Origin: an uncultured Flavobacteriales bacterium
GTDB lineage: Bacteria; Bacteroidota; Bacteroidia; Flavobacteriales_G; Salibacteraceae
Direction: 5' to 3'
Assembly: GCA_943788725.1 (NCBI GenBank)
Contig: CALSRJ010000002.1
Coordinates: 310,001 to 374,000, forward strand
Length of the DNA stretch: 64,000 nt
The notes under the pieces were generated by a model. The model was not told the origin of the DNA. It searched no databases and saw nothing but the letters and a program-made list of their open reading frames with translations. The translations under genes and the position numbers were made by a program. This document shows positions 52,028 to 61,406 of the stretch, in pieces. The first letter of the stretch is position 1; every line of letters starts with the position of its first letter.

Positions 52028-52201
52028 ATGAGACTTATACTATCACTTTTCTTAACCCTCGGCCTAATTGCATCGAGTAGTGGGCTATTTGGGCAAACTG
52101 TTTATGTCACCAATACGGGTAAGAAGAAAAAGAATCAAACGAAAATCAATGCAAAAAAGACGAAGAAATCATCGATTGGAAATGATCAAAGTCTAACTTA
52201 A
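52028..52201 (+). pseudogene. small secreted-protein gene fused to an IS remnant
   Basis: 57 codons. A clear signal peptide (MRLILSLFLTLGLIASSSGLFGQ) is followed by TVYVTNTGKK. From there the frame enters the C-terminal end of the IS OrfB (from about 52121), so the tail KKNQTKINAKKT... is IS-derived. Short secreted proteins starting (T)VYVTxTGKKYH, with a Cys-containing remainder, are frequent near EndoG-type nucleases. The truncated gene probably was one of them. Confidence 0.6.
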
Positions 52202-52240
52202 TTTTGAACCCGTTGTGTCCGAAATCTTTGAAGACGTACA
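52121..52240 (+). mobile_element. 120-bp remnant of the IS3 element (left end)
   Basis: Matches the last codons of OrfB and the terminal inverted repeat of copies 1-3 (ends TTGTGTCCGAAATC...GACGTACA), in the opposite orientation to those copies. Two substitutions are visible against the full copies. The junction at 52121 has an AAGAAG microhomology with the interrupted gene. Confidence 0.88.
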
Positions 52241-52356
52241 CCTCAATCATTATCATTTTAGACTAACTTCAAATGATAGTGTTCAAATGTTCGGGCCCGA
52301 TAATCTCTTATAAAGTCAACTCTTGAGTTAGATCAAGAGATCATAGCAGCCAGAAC
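52241..52356. other. short intergenic region with hairpins
   Basis: TATCATTT/AAATGATA (about 52252-52279) and CTCTTGA/TCAAGAG (52320-52339) form hairpins downstream of the 968-residue protein. They may act as terminators, but no T run follows. Confidence 0.3.
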
Positions 52357-55263
52357 TTAACAACTTTCTCCGAGCCTGGTGGGGAGGATTTTGTCTGAAT
52401 CAAGGTCGTGAGAAACTATGAAAGCCCTCGGCTGGTATTCTTTTATTTTCTTCAGCATTTCACAAGCATCATTCTTGGAGTAACATAGCTTTTTTGAGAG
52501 TAATAATATTCTATTGGAATCATTTGAGAAGCACACTAAGTCTAATTTATTATTACTTGATTCAATCCTCCGAATTTCTCGTTCACAGTCATTCAAATCT
52601 CCACTCAGTAATTGAATTCTGTAGACTTCACTACTGTAGATTTCAACTGTGAGAGATGATGAGTCTATCAAATCCTTCTCTAATTCTTCAATCCCCTCAG
52701 AACCTTTATCATTTTCAAAAAAGGCTATAAATCGATCGAGCAAATCAAATTGATCTTCTTGATCATAACTATCTTCTTCAGGATCCAAAAATTTCTCATT
52801 AGTAAGTAAGTGTTGATCCACTCCAGTGGCAACATATGTTGAATCATTGATTATATCTCGGCTTTGTGCACTAACATCAGAATAATTGAAAGCAGACTGA
52901 TTCTCGCTTTCAAACATGCTACTTGAAGAAACCACCAGAAACGCTCCAGAAGTATAAAGAAAAGTCAAAATTATAGCTACACCAAGCATAAACCATCCAA
53001 AAAGAGGCTGCTGAGGGTTCCTGTTTTTATATCCTGATAATTTCTCTGAAAAATAATTCGCCCCTTCTTCTTCATAATTATAAATGCGAAAATTAAATAG
53101 TGAAGAATAAATTATTATTGGCGTAAGTAAAATCGATACAAGAATTACCAATCCGAGCAAAGAGAAAAGTAGTGCAAACCATCTTACAATTAAATCTGTG
53201 CGTTGGGAGGATAATCCGGAGTTTTCTGACTCAAGACTGTTTACGCTAACAGTGTGTTCTGCAGAAAGATTTACAATCGCAGCATTTAATTCTTCGATCT
53301 CATTGGAAACAGAATAGATAGCATCCTTGACAACAGCAATGTCATAATAAACAAAGGGGCGATCCGGCAGCTCAGAACTGATTAAATCTTCAGGTAAGGT
53401 GATTTCATTTGACGGCTCAGAACTTCCAAGTATGGGTGGAACATAAACTGAAATATAGGATCTGGACGAAAATTCTTTATCTTTTTCCTTAGCTCTAATA
53501 GTCACCAATCCAGAAGATTTTCCCCATTTAACTATAATTTTATTGCTTTGTCTGCCTTCTAATATTACCGCATCATTCGGTATTTCCCATTCATACAGAT
53601 CAAGGTTGTTTCGATTAACACTGAAACTTATTTCGTCTCCACTACAAATTTGAGTTGGGCCATTTATAGAGCCAATTCTTGTAGCTAAGTCTTTGACCTC
53701 TATGTTTGTAGTGAATTTACTTGATGTGTCACATGAATTATCAAAATAGGCTTCAACATAATAATCGCCTGGAGCATTCCATGTGTGATTAAATAGGTTA
53801 GAGCTCTCTGACTCTGAGCCTTTCGTTACCTTTTTAATGACCTTATTATTGCTATCGAAAACAATCCATGTAATTGATTCACTATTTGGAAATGGAGGCA
53901 AACTAAAAAATTGATTATCGTTAACATTTACCCCCCCGTCATGTGTATAGATGGTCTCCTTTAGTAAGTGTGCCTCAATTCCTTCCAGATTAGTAATTTC
54001 TTCTTCTTTGGAAAGAATTTGATTTGCAATTGCAGTGGAGTCAACAATAAAAGTCGAGTCTAAATTTATGATCAGCGAGTCATTAGTCTCTATATCTTCT
54101 CCAAGCTTTCTGTATTGATTGTCAATTCCAATCATTTCCACCACATCAACGTAATGTTCAGCCACATCTTTACCTGAATACTCATTGACCCCCCAATTAA
54201 TGAAAAAATATAATAAGACTGGTATAATGTACACTATAATTAACGCAATTCCAGCGAAAGGAGAGGAGTATATAATTTTAGGTATTCTTCGAAGGATAGA
54301 TTTAATGAAGTCCAGCACTCCAGATTTTTCTTTTTCATGATGATCAAAAGCGATCAAAAATATTCCAGCAAATAATGAAGCAAATAAGAAAATCAGTCCG
54401 ACAGGCACTAAAAACTCAGAACCTGGAAAAGCTAAATTGCTGATAAAATCATTTTGGGAGTTAGATTGAAACACATACAACATAGCGATATCCGCTCCTG
54501 CGATGCCAAACCAAAAAAGATTCTTTCGAGTCAAACGTAATGCTAGATTTTCTGCTTCTTCAGTAATATTTAACTTTACATTGATGACATTCAAAGTGTA
54601 GATCAAATAAATGAATGAAGCCGTTAATGCTATATACGCAAACCAATCAAATAATGAAGTTATAATATATCCCAGAGCTATAATCGATGTTAGCTTTAGG
54701 ATACCTTTAACAGTGAGAAGTACGTTTCGTTGACTGTATGTAGGGGCAATGAATGATATTGCTAAGACAAAAAATTTCCAGATAAACTTTACACCGTAAT
54801 GCCAGATAAGTTTTAAAACAAAAAATATTGTTGGATCTATTAATTCACTCCAAAGCCACTTGAATACTTCAATTACGAATTGAAAAATTCGCAAAATCAG
54901 AGAAAAGATAACAGCAATTACCTTGAATATCTGATGGATAGAAAATATTGCCCATAACAAAACATTGTAAAAATGAAGCATTAGTCCATAAATCGGAGAG
55001 ACCATCGAAATCCAACTTTCTTTCCCAATAAATTTTGAGATAGTCTTGTTTACATTTATGAGATTAGAATTTTTAATGTCAAATACTGCAGAAATTATAT
55101 AGCCTAACGAAGCTAATACAGCGATTGAGGTAAATATTGAGATAGTAGTAAAAAGCATAATTTGTGTCGATTGATTCTTGTGTGATCCAACATTACAAAA
55201 ATTTATCTCATTTAACAAACGTTTTTTTTCACGCCTTTCTCTTCGATGAATTTTCAATTTCAA
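52357..55263 (-). CDS. 968-residue multi-domain membrane protein
   Basis: Not recognised as a named family. In order: about eight or nine membrane helices (residues 35-385), a short coiled part, a PKD/Ig-like module (about 460-520), a second PKD-like module (GPTQICSGDEISFSVNRNN...IVKWG, about 535-610), a coiled segment, three more helices (about 700-780), an acidic linker, and a C-terminal region whose second half (RILLLSKKLCYSKNDACEMLKKIKEYQPRAFIVSHD) resembles a SPOR-type domain, which would bind denuded peptidoglycan. Codon use is strongly AT-rich compared with the core genes, indicating transfer. It may be the first gene of a unit with the following phosphatase, which lies upstream on the same strand. 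Confidence 0.6.
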   Translation of the reverse strand: MKLKIHRRERREKKRLLNEINFCNVGSHKNQSTQIMLFTTISIFTSIAVLASLGYIISAVFDIKNSNLINVNKTISKFIGKESWISMVSPIYGLMLHFYNVLLWAIFSIHQIFKVIAVIFSLILRIFQFVIEVFKWLWSELIDPTIFFVLKLIWHYGVKFIWKFFVLAISFIAPTYSQRNVLLTVKGILKLTSIIALGYIITSLFDWFAYIALTASFIYLIYTLNVINVKLNITEEAENLALRLTRKNLFWFGIAGADIAMLYVFQSNSQNDFISNLAFPGSEFLVPVGLIFLFASLFAGIFLIAFDHHEKEKSGVLDFIKSILRRIPKIIYSSPFAGIALIIVYIIPVLLYFFINWGVNEYSGKDVAEHYVDVVEMIGIDNQYRKLGEDIETNDSLIINLDSTFIVDSTAIANQILSKEEEITNLEGIEAHLLKETIYTHDGGVNVNDNQFFSLPPFPNSESITWIVFDSNNKVIKKVTKGSESESSNLFNHTWNAPGDYYVEAYFDNSCDTSSKFTTNIEVKDLATRIGSINGPTQICSGDEISFSVNRNNLDLYEWEIPNDAVILEGRQSNKIIVKWGKSSGLVTIRAKEKDKEFSSRSYISVYVPPILGSSEPSNEITLPEDLISSELPDRPFVYYDIAVVKDAIYSVSNEIEELNAAIVNLSAEHTVSVNSLESENSGLSSQRTDLIVRWFALLFSLLGLVILVSILLTPIIIYSSLFNFRIYNYEEEGANYFSEKLSGYKNRNPQQPLFGWFMLGVAIILTFLYTSGAFLVVSSSSMFESENQSAFNYSDVSAQSRDIINDSTYVATGVDQHLLTNEKFLDPEEDSYDQEDQFDLLDRFIAFFENDKGSEGIEELEKDLIDSSSLTVEIYSSEVYRIQLLSGDLNDCEREIRRIESSNNKLDLVCFSNDSNRILLLSKKLCYSKNDACEMLKKIKEYQPRAFIVSHDLDSDKILPTRLGESC

Positions 55264-55462
55264 GAGGGTTTTCCAAAACCCTTGATACTCCTTTTACAAA
55301 CTCCAAAGTACATTCCACCTATAAAAAGGGATTAATTCGAGAAAAGGATGAATCGTGAAGATATCGTTATGGTTTCCAAAAGGAACCGCTTGTTATTTGA
55401 GGTATTGCACGTTGTCGGGAAAATGGAGTCTTGAGGGGGATTATCTTCGTAAGTTCAATTTT
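55264..55462. other. 199-bp intergenic region
   Basis: No gene is supported. It should hold the promoter of the 968-residue protein; none was clear. Confidence 0.4.
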
Positions 55463-57391
55463 CTAATATCGAAACCCCAAGACAGAAACATCATCAACTT
55501 GGCTATAGCTGGACTTCCATCCTTCAAATATTTCTTTTAACTTATGTTTTTGATCTGCCATGGGCAATTGATGGATTTCACATAGAAGAGCCTTGAATCT
55601 CGTGTTTTTGAATTTTTTACCTCTCTCACCACCAAATTGATCGGCAAAGCCATCAGAGAATAAATAAATAACATCGCCCTTTTTCAGTTGGAAACACTGA
55701 TTTGTAAAGGGCTTATACTGAATGAATTTCCCTACAGGCTGCTTATCAGCTTTGATTTCGATTAATTTATTGTCGCGAATTATAATTAAGGGATTGTACG
55801 CCCCCGCATACTCTATATTCTCTCCTTTAAGCGAACACAAGGCGATATCCATTCCGTCAGATAGCGCTTCATCGGCATCGTCAAATTCACTTACTATAAG
55901 TTCTCGGGTGCGATTTAAAATTTGTGCAGGTTCGATTATGTTTTCTTGTAAGCTTTTGTTCAGAGCGTTATAGCATACGGAACTAACCATTGCGCCAGGC
56001 ACGCCATGTCCTGTGCAGTCTGCAACTGCAAAATATGTTCCAGCTTCATTGGAAGCTATCCAATAAAAATCGCCTGAGACAATATCACGCGGCAAGAAAA
56101 GGATAAAGTGGTCATTGAGCAGGTTTTTGGTTTTTTCTTCTCTAGGTAACAGGCTGTTTTGTACGCGTTGAGCATAGTTTAAAGAGTCTGTTAACTCCTT
56201 GTTTTTGGTTTCGATTAGTTTTTTGTTCAGAGTAATGATTTGATTGCTTTGTTCTAACTTCTTCTTGTTGCGCGCCTGAAGATAAACTACACAAAAGAGT
56301 AACAATACCATGACGATAGCTGCAAGCATTATAATCCTTAACCTAGTTTGTTCAAATGCTATTTTCTCGAAACGAACTTCTTGCTGGTGCTTTTCATTAT
56401 TCAGCCTTTGAATTTCTTCATATATCTGGCGCCTGTTTTCAAATTCTTTTTCTGTATTTGAAGTAACTAATTGGTTTCGAGCTAAGAGCAAACTCAAAGC
56501 TTTTTGGTACTCTTTTTTTTGGATATTCACTTGGACCAAAGCATTAAAGCAACTTAATCCAATAGCTTTACTTGAGTCTGAAACATGTTCAAGTGACTTG
56601 GTAAAACTTGCCTCGGCTCGGGCAAAGTCTTGCAATCGAAAAGCTAAAAGAGCTTCTAGCCAGTAATGGTATGCCCAGGTTTTGGAACTGTTGATTTGCT
56701 CTGAAACAGCATATGATTTTTGCACATAAACCGCTGCAGAATCCCAATTGTCTACTTCAAAATATTCAAAGGAGAGGTTGTGATAAACATTGGAAAGTGT
56801 AGACAGGTCCTCTTTTTTTGTTGCAATTTGGGCGACTTGTTCAAGGTATTCAATCACCTGGTTGTGACTTGTATCTACTGTGGCTTTTAAAATTAAAGAC
56901 GTGGAAAGCAGGCTGTCTTCGCCCAATGTTTCATAAAACCGATAAACGCTATCTGCCAACTGCATTGCTTTTTCATGTTCATCTATATAGTGGTTAATGT
57001 ATGCAAGCACTTGATGGGCTGAGGCGATGCCAGAATTGTATCCCACTATTCTGGATGCTTTCAAAACATCAATGGCCAATTGATTGGCGATATCAAATTG
57101 GTTGTATTCTAAACAAGAAAAGGCGAGAATCACTTGTTCTTCAATCTTTAGATACTTTGAGATAGATGCGTTAAAGCGCTTGGTGTTTTTTTCAAATGCC
57201 TCGTGGATTTGGCCAGCAGAAAGGCCATCATCTTCAAATACTTTCACCAATGAATCCGCAAAATGCACAAGTTTTAAGGAGTCTGTTGTAATTTTAGCAG
57301 CGTTGGCGTGGACACTAAATAATAGAATCATAACCAGCACAAGGCTAGCCATAAAGGGGCGTGATTTACAGAAGAAATGAATGATGTTCAT
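55463..57391 (-). CDS. TPR protein with C-terminal SpoIIE (PP2C-type) phosphatase domain
   Basis: 642 residues. Signal peptide (to ANA), a ~270-residue TPR-like helical sensor region, a membrane helix (about 353-373, IIMLAAIVMVLLLFCVVYL), a short coiled coil, and a SpoIIE domain (about 410-642). The SpoIIE metal motifs GDFYWI, ADCTGHGVPGAMVS and FSDGFADQFGG are present. It should dephosphorylate a serine/threonine target, often an anti-sigma antagonist, in response to a periplasmic signal. AT-rich like its neighbour; no partner kinase or STAS gene is adjacent. Confidence 0.87.
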   Translation of the reverse strand: MNIIHFFCKSRPFMASLVLVMILLFSVHANAAKITTDSLKLVHFADSLVKVFEDDGLSAGQIHEAFEKNTKRFNASISKYLKIEEQVILAFSCLEYNQFDIANQLAIDVLKASRIVGYNSGIASAHQVLAYINHYIDEHEKAMQLADSVYRFYETLGEDSLLSTSLILKATVDTSHNQVIEYLEQVAQIATKKEDLSTLSNVYHNLSFEYFEVDNWDSAAVYVQKSYAVSEQINSSKTWAYHYWLEALLAFRLQDFARAEASFTKSLEHVSDSSKAIGLSCFNALVQVNIQKKEYQKALSLLLARNQLVTSNTEKEFENRRQIYEEIQRLNNEKHQQEVRFEKIAFEQTRLRIIMLAAIVMVLLLFCVVYLQARNKKKLEQSNQIITLNKKLIETKNKELTDSLNYAQRVQNSLLPREEKTKNLLNDHFILFLPRDIVSGDFYWIASNEAGTYFAVADCTGHGVPGAMVSSVCYNALNKSLQENIIEPAQILNRTRELIVSEFDDADEALSDGMDIALCSLKGENIEYAGAYNPLIIIRDNKLIEIKADKQPVGKFIQYKPFTNQCFQLKKGDVIYLFSDGFADQFGGERGKKFKNTRFKALLCEIHQLPMADQKHKLKEIFEGWKSSYSQVDDVSVLGFRY

Positions 57392-57682
57392 TTTTAATTC
57401 AGTAAAATTATGTCTTTTCCCATGTCCTACATGTCCTAAATGTCAGATGAAATTCCTAGAGGCTCTGTTTTTTTATGCTTGGCGAAGAGAAATTGCCTTA
57501 ACCTTCGGCATAACCTCCTCGGTTAATTCCGCTATAAAGTTTACAATCATTGAGGTATGACTAATGATAGCTTTGAGAGTTTCCTGTTGTGTTTTATCAG
57601 AGGTTTTAAGGTCACTTCCCTTTGCCAAACACAAAGTCTCCTTTTTGATTTGCAGTCAGTTTATCTAATTTGTCCTTGTTCA
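57392..57682 (-). other. decayed coding remnant left of IS copy 3
   Basis: A 51-codon frame (57628-57473, TTG start) reads MAKGSDLKTSDKTQQETLKA...VKAISLRQA. A second, overlapping frame reads NKDKLDKLTANQKGDFVFGKGK up to the IS junction. Neither is recognised. It may be the end of a gene cut by the IS. Confidence 0.3.
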
Positions 57683-57726
57683 TGTACGTCTTCAAAGATT
57701 TCGGACACAACGGGTTTAAAATTAAG

Positions 57727-58692
57727 TTAGATTTTGATCATTTCCAATCGATGATTTCTTCGTCTTTTTTGCATTGATTTTCGTTTGATTCTTTTTCTTC
57801 TTTCCAAGATCTGATATTGCCTTCCCAGATAGACATCTTCAGGGGTGCAGTTTTGTAGTGATTCGTGGTATCTCTTGGTGTTGTAGTATTCGACGAACTC
57901 AGCCATACGATACTCTAACTCCTGAGGCAAATAGTAGTGCTCGAGCTTTACCACATTTTTCATGGTTCTATGATACCGTTCGATTTTACCTTGTGTTTGA
58001 GGATGGAACGGTCTTCCTCGCACATGTTTTATTTCTTTTTCCCCAAGGAACTTTTTGAGATCATCGCTCACATAACAAGGCCCATTGTCAGAGAGTAGGG
58101 TTGGCCGTTGTTTTCGGATCAGACCTGCCTTCCGTAACGCCTGGTTGATAGTACGCTCTACATCGTTCGTTCCCATTGAGTTACACAGCTCCCAGTGGAC
58201 GATAAACCGGCTGAAGTCATCCAAAACAGTCGATAGGTAATACCATCCCCACCCCTGGATCTTCATGTAGGTGAAGTCGGTTTGCCACATCTGATGTACC
58301 CGGGTGGTCTTATTGCTGAACTCCTTCTCAGCTGCCAGTAGAATATGTGCTGGAGAGGTGATCAGCCCCGCTCTTTTAAGGATGCGATAAACGCTGCTCT
58401 CTGAGATGAAGTGACCCGAGTGATCGGTCATGTGGGTAGCGATCTCGCGAGGCGAGAGATGGGTCAGTTCAAGAGCAGTCTCAATCACCTTGGCTTTGTA
58501 CTCATCAGGAATACGGTTCCAGTAACTCGCCCTGGTCTGCTTTTCCAGAGGCTCTTCATTGAGGTACTTTTCATACCACCCATAGAAAGTGCTCCTGGCT
58601 ATGCCAAGCTCCTGAAGGGTACGCTTGACCCCCAGTTCTGAACCATCCACCATACGGATGATCTCCATCTTCTCTTCCGGACTGTATCGCAT
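57727..58692 (-). CDS. IS3-family transposase OrfB (copy 3)
   Basis: 321 residues, protein identical to copy 1. DD35E triad intact. Confidence 0.95.
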   Translation of the reverse strand: MRYSPEEKMEIIRMVDGSELGVKRTLQELGIARSTFYGWYEKYLNEEPLEKQTRASYWNRIPDEYKAKVIETALELTHLSPREIATHMTDHSGHFISESSVYRILKRAGLITSPAHILLAAEKEFSNKTTRVHQMWQTDFTYMKIQGWGWYYLSTVLDDFSRFIVHWELCNSMGTNDVERTINQALRKAGLIRKQRPTLLSDNGPCYVSDDLKKFLGEKEIKHVRGRPFHPQTQGKIERYHRTMKNVVKLEHYYLPQELEYRMAEFVEYYNTKRYHESLQNCTPEDVYLGRQYQILERRKRIKRKSMQKRRRNHRLEMIKI

Positions 58693-58706
58693 ATACCTGT
58701 GAAAGT

Positions 58707-59054
58707 TTATTCGAGTCCAGTCAAGCTTTTTTTTAGCACCCGCTCTCGCAAGGTCAACTCTGCTACAACCTCCTTCAAGGCTGTATTCTCTTTGCGGAGA
58801 CTATCGACCTCTTCGGTGTTGGCTTCCCGTAAGGTATCTCCTGACAAGCGTTGTTTACCAGCCTCTAAGAAGGTCTTACTCCACCGGTAGTACAACGCTT
58901 GAGCAATACCTTCTCTTCGACAGATCGCAGCAATGCTCTCCTCACCACGAAGACCTTCCAGCACGATAGCGATCTTCTCTTCGGATGAAAAGGCTCTGCG
59001 TGTTCTTCTTTTAATGTCCTTGATAATGGACTCGGACTTCTTCTTTGCTCCCAT
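58707..59054 (-). CDS. IS3-family OrfA (copy 3)
   Basis: 115 residues, identical to copy 2. HTH plus zipper helix, with the A8 slippery run before its stop. Confidence 0.93.
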   Translation of the reverse strand: MGAKKKSESIIKDIKRRTRRAFSSEEKIAIVLEGLRGEESIAAICRREGIAQALYYRWSKTFLEAGKQRLSGDTLREANTEEVDSLRKENTALKEVVAELTLRERVLKKSLTGLE

Positions 59055-59144
59055 AACAACTAAGTTTTAAAAGCTCTAGCCAAAAGACTAAAACTATGAT
59101 TAAGAATTTACTAAGTTGTGTCCGAATTGTGCTGACGGGTTACA

Positions 59145-59433
59145 GCTGCAAGGTGAACGCATTGTAAGCATTGATCCAGTAGGCCAATTGCTCGCTTTTT
59201 GTCCAGTGCTCGTCGTTCGGATGATGCGTCGACAATAAGTCGAGGTAAGCATTCAATTGAAGGCTGTCTTGCTGGAGGCGTGCATAGTCCACCATGCCGT
59301 TCGTGTCTACGTATTCCTGCAAGATCGCCGTGAATGCATCGTGTTGAATCGGTCGTGCATCAGACTTCATTTTGTCCACGGCACAAGAGCTGAGGAGTAG
59401 GAGGAAAAGGAAGGATGCGAGAAAGGGTTTCAT
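59145..59433 (-). pseudogene. DUF547 lipoprotein, truncated by IS copy 3
   Basis: About 96 codons remain from the ATG at 59433: lipoprotein signal (LLLLSSCAVD), then HDAFTAILQEYVDTNGMVDYARL and the DUF547 motif EQLAYWINAYNAFTLQ, where the gene breaks. The family runs about 230-260 residues. The IS end supplies the stop codon (TG from the IS end completes CTG, then TAA). The catalytic-looking C-terminal half is absent from the window. Confidence 0.88.
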
Positions 59434-59558
59434 GCGTGTCATCACGAGCAAGGACGATCCAAACCTTGCTTCATTACAAGTTTTCAGGAGCATTTCGTTG
59501 GTAAAGGAACGCAGAGACACACGATTATTCGACAAAAACTGCTTCGTTTGTACTTGCA

Positions 59559-60362
59559 ATGTCGAAGTCAAACCATTGGAAAGACAAAAAGGTGTGGATC
59601 ACCGGTGCCTCGAGTGGCATTGGGGAGGCCTTTGCACACGCATTTGCTGCCAAGGGGGCTCAGCTGATCTTGAGCAGTAGGAATGCAGAAAAGTTGAACG
59701 CATTGACAGCATCCCTAGCCGGAGCCAACCACAAGGTCATTCCCATGGATGTGTCCGATGCATCCTCCATCAACGCTGCATTGACCGAGCACAAAGCCCT
59801 GATAAATGAGGTGGATGTCTTGGTCAACAGCGCCGGCATCAGTCAGCGCGCTTTGACTTGGGAAGCGTCTCGCGAATCTGAACGCAAAATCATGGAGACC
59901 AATTTCTTTGGAGCCACGGCATTGGCGAAAGCGGTTTTGCCTGGAATGATGAACCGTAATCACGGAACCATCATCAACATGAGCTCTCCTGCAGGCGCCT
60001 TTGGATTTCCTTTACGCTCATCTTACTCCGCCTCAAAGCATGCCTTACACGGCTATTTTGAGTCCCTGCGTGCTGAACTGAAGGCAGGAGGAAAGAACGT
60101 TCATATTCTCATGGCTTTGCCCGGTCGTGTGCAGACCAGTATGTCTGTAAACGCCATAACGGGCGACGGAAGCAAACAAGGCACCCGAGATAAGCGACTA
60201 GAAAGTGGAATCACTCCGGAGGAGTGCGCACGCAAGATCATGCGCGCCGCTGAAAATGGAAAGGCGGAGTTGTACATAGGACGAGAGCAAGCGCTCATCT
60301 ATATAAAGCGATTTTTTCCTTCGATCTTCCGAAGGATCGTAACTAAATTCAAGCCAGATTAA
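59559..60362 (+). CDS. SDR-family oxidoreductase
   Basis: 267 residues. Classical short-chain dehydrogenase: TGASSGIGEAFA (dinucleotide site), NSAGIS, Ser in NMSSPAGAFG, and YSASK catalytic Tyr/Lys. DHRS7-like overall layout with a C-terminal amphipathic tail (IYIKRFFPSIFRRIV). Probably NADP(H)-dependent; the substrate is not predictable. Its stop is 1 bp before the VOC gene, suggesting one transcript. Confidence 0.92.
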   Translation: MSKSNHWKDKKVWITGASSGIGEAFAHAFAAKGAQLILSSRNAEKLNALTASLAGANHKVIPMDVSDASSINAALTEHKALINEVDVLVNSAGISQRALTWEASRESERKIMETNFFGATALAKAVLPGMMNRNHGTIINMSSPAGAFGFPLRSSYSASKHALHGYFESLRAELKAGGKNVHILMALPGRVQTSMSVNAITGDGSKQGTRDKRLESGITPEECARKIMRAAENGKAELYIGREQALIYIKRFFPSIFRRIVTKFKPD

Positions 60363-60363
60363 C

Positions 60364-61404
60364 ATGATAAACGGAATTCAACAAGTTGGAATAGGCACGC
60401 CCAATGTGCACGACTCATTCAAGTGGTACCGTCAGAATTTTGGATTCGACGTTCCCGTATTTGATGAGGCAGCGGAAGCTCCCCTGATGACCCAATACAC
60501 GGGCGACAAAGTCCAATCCCGCCACGCTATTCTCGCCATGAATCTCAATGGCGGAGGGGGAATGGAAATCTGGCAGTACACCAGTCGCCAGCCTGAAGCG
60601 CAACCTGAATTTTCCCTGCGGAGACCGGGGCTCCTTGTTACCCGCATCAAATGCGATAATACATCGGCGGCAAGAGCTGGCTTGAGCGCCAATAATCCCA
60701 GTGAGGTGCACAAGGACCCTATGGGAAAAGCTTCATTCTCTTTGGTGGACCCATATGGAAACCCTTTTGTCATCGCTGAGTCGGACAGTTGGTATAAGCG
60801 AAAGAAGGATCAATTTGGCGGCATCGAAGGCATCATGATCGGAGTTACGGACATGGACAAGGCACTCACGTTTTACAGAGAGGTCATGGGGATTGACAAT
60901 GTCTTGTCGGATGAAGAGCGTGTCTTTGACGACCTGAAAGGTTTGAAAGATGGCGGAGAGACCTATCGACGCGTTCGCCTTGCTCCAACACGTAGAAACA
61001 ATGGTGCCTTCTCTAAGGTGTTTGGTGATTTCTTCTTGGAATTACTGCAAGTGAAATCGGTTCCTCCACTTGAACACAATATGGCGGGTAGGTTCTGGGG
61101 AGACCAAGGATACATTCACTTGTGCTTTGACGTCAACAAAATGGATTCCATCAAGGAACGCGCTGATCGTTTGAACAATGCGTTCACGATTGATACCGGA
61201 GACTCGTTTTCGATGGGCGAAGCTGCTGGGCGCTTTGCATACGTAGAGGACCCAGATGGCACCTTGATCGAGTTGGTGGAAACAGATAAGATCACCATCT
61301 CCAAGAAATTGGGTTGGAGGGTTACACTCAGTGAGTCAAGGAAAAGTAAGCCATTGCCCGACTTCCTCTTCAAGGTGATTGGTATGACGAGGGTGAAGGA
61401 TTAA
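60364..61404 (+). CDS. two-domain VOC (glyoxalase/dioxygenase-like) protein
   Basis: 346 residues. Two vicinal-oxygen-chelate modules in tandem: IQQVGIGTPNVHDSFKWYRQNFGF ... VDPYGNPFVIAESD (about 1-145) and GIMIGVTDMDKALTFYREVMGID ... VEDPDGTLIELVET (about 155-300). His/Glu candidates for a metal site occur in the second module. Neither the extradiol-dioxygenase nor the glyoxalase identity can be fixed. Co-transcribed with the SDR gene. Confidence 0.83.
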   Translation: MINGIQQVGIGTPNVHDSFKWYRQNFGFDVPVFDEAAEAPLMTQYTGDKVQSRHAILAMNLNGGGGMEIWQYTSRQPEAQPEFSLRRPGLLVTRIKCDNTSAARAGLSANNPSEVHKDPMGKASFSLVDPYGNPFVIAESDSWYKRKKDQFGGIEGIMIGVTDMDKALTFYREVMGIDNVLSDEERVFDDLKGLKDGGETYRRVRLAPTRRNNGAFSKVFGDFFLELLQVKSVPPLEHNMAGRFWGDQGYIHLCFDVNKMDSIKERADRLNNAFTIDTGDSFSMGEAAGRFAYVEDPDGTLIELVETDKITISKKLGWRVTLSESRKSKPLPDFLFKVIGMTRVKD

Positions 61405-61406
61405 CC

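Larger units (their letters stand above)
57683..59144 (-). mobile_element. IS3-family insertion sequence, copy 3
   Basis: 1462 bp. OrfB is identical in protein to copy 1 and OrfA identical to copy 2. Flanks TGTTCA and GCTGCA show no target duplication. It cuts the DUF547 gene on its right. Confidence 0.95.

Noticed and set aside
44222-59144. Prophage
   Set aside because: No capsid, tail, terminase or lysis genes. Mobile content is IS elements and the putative cassettes.
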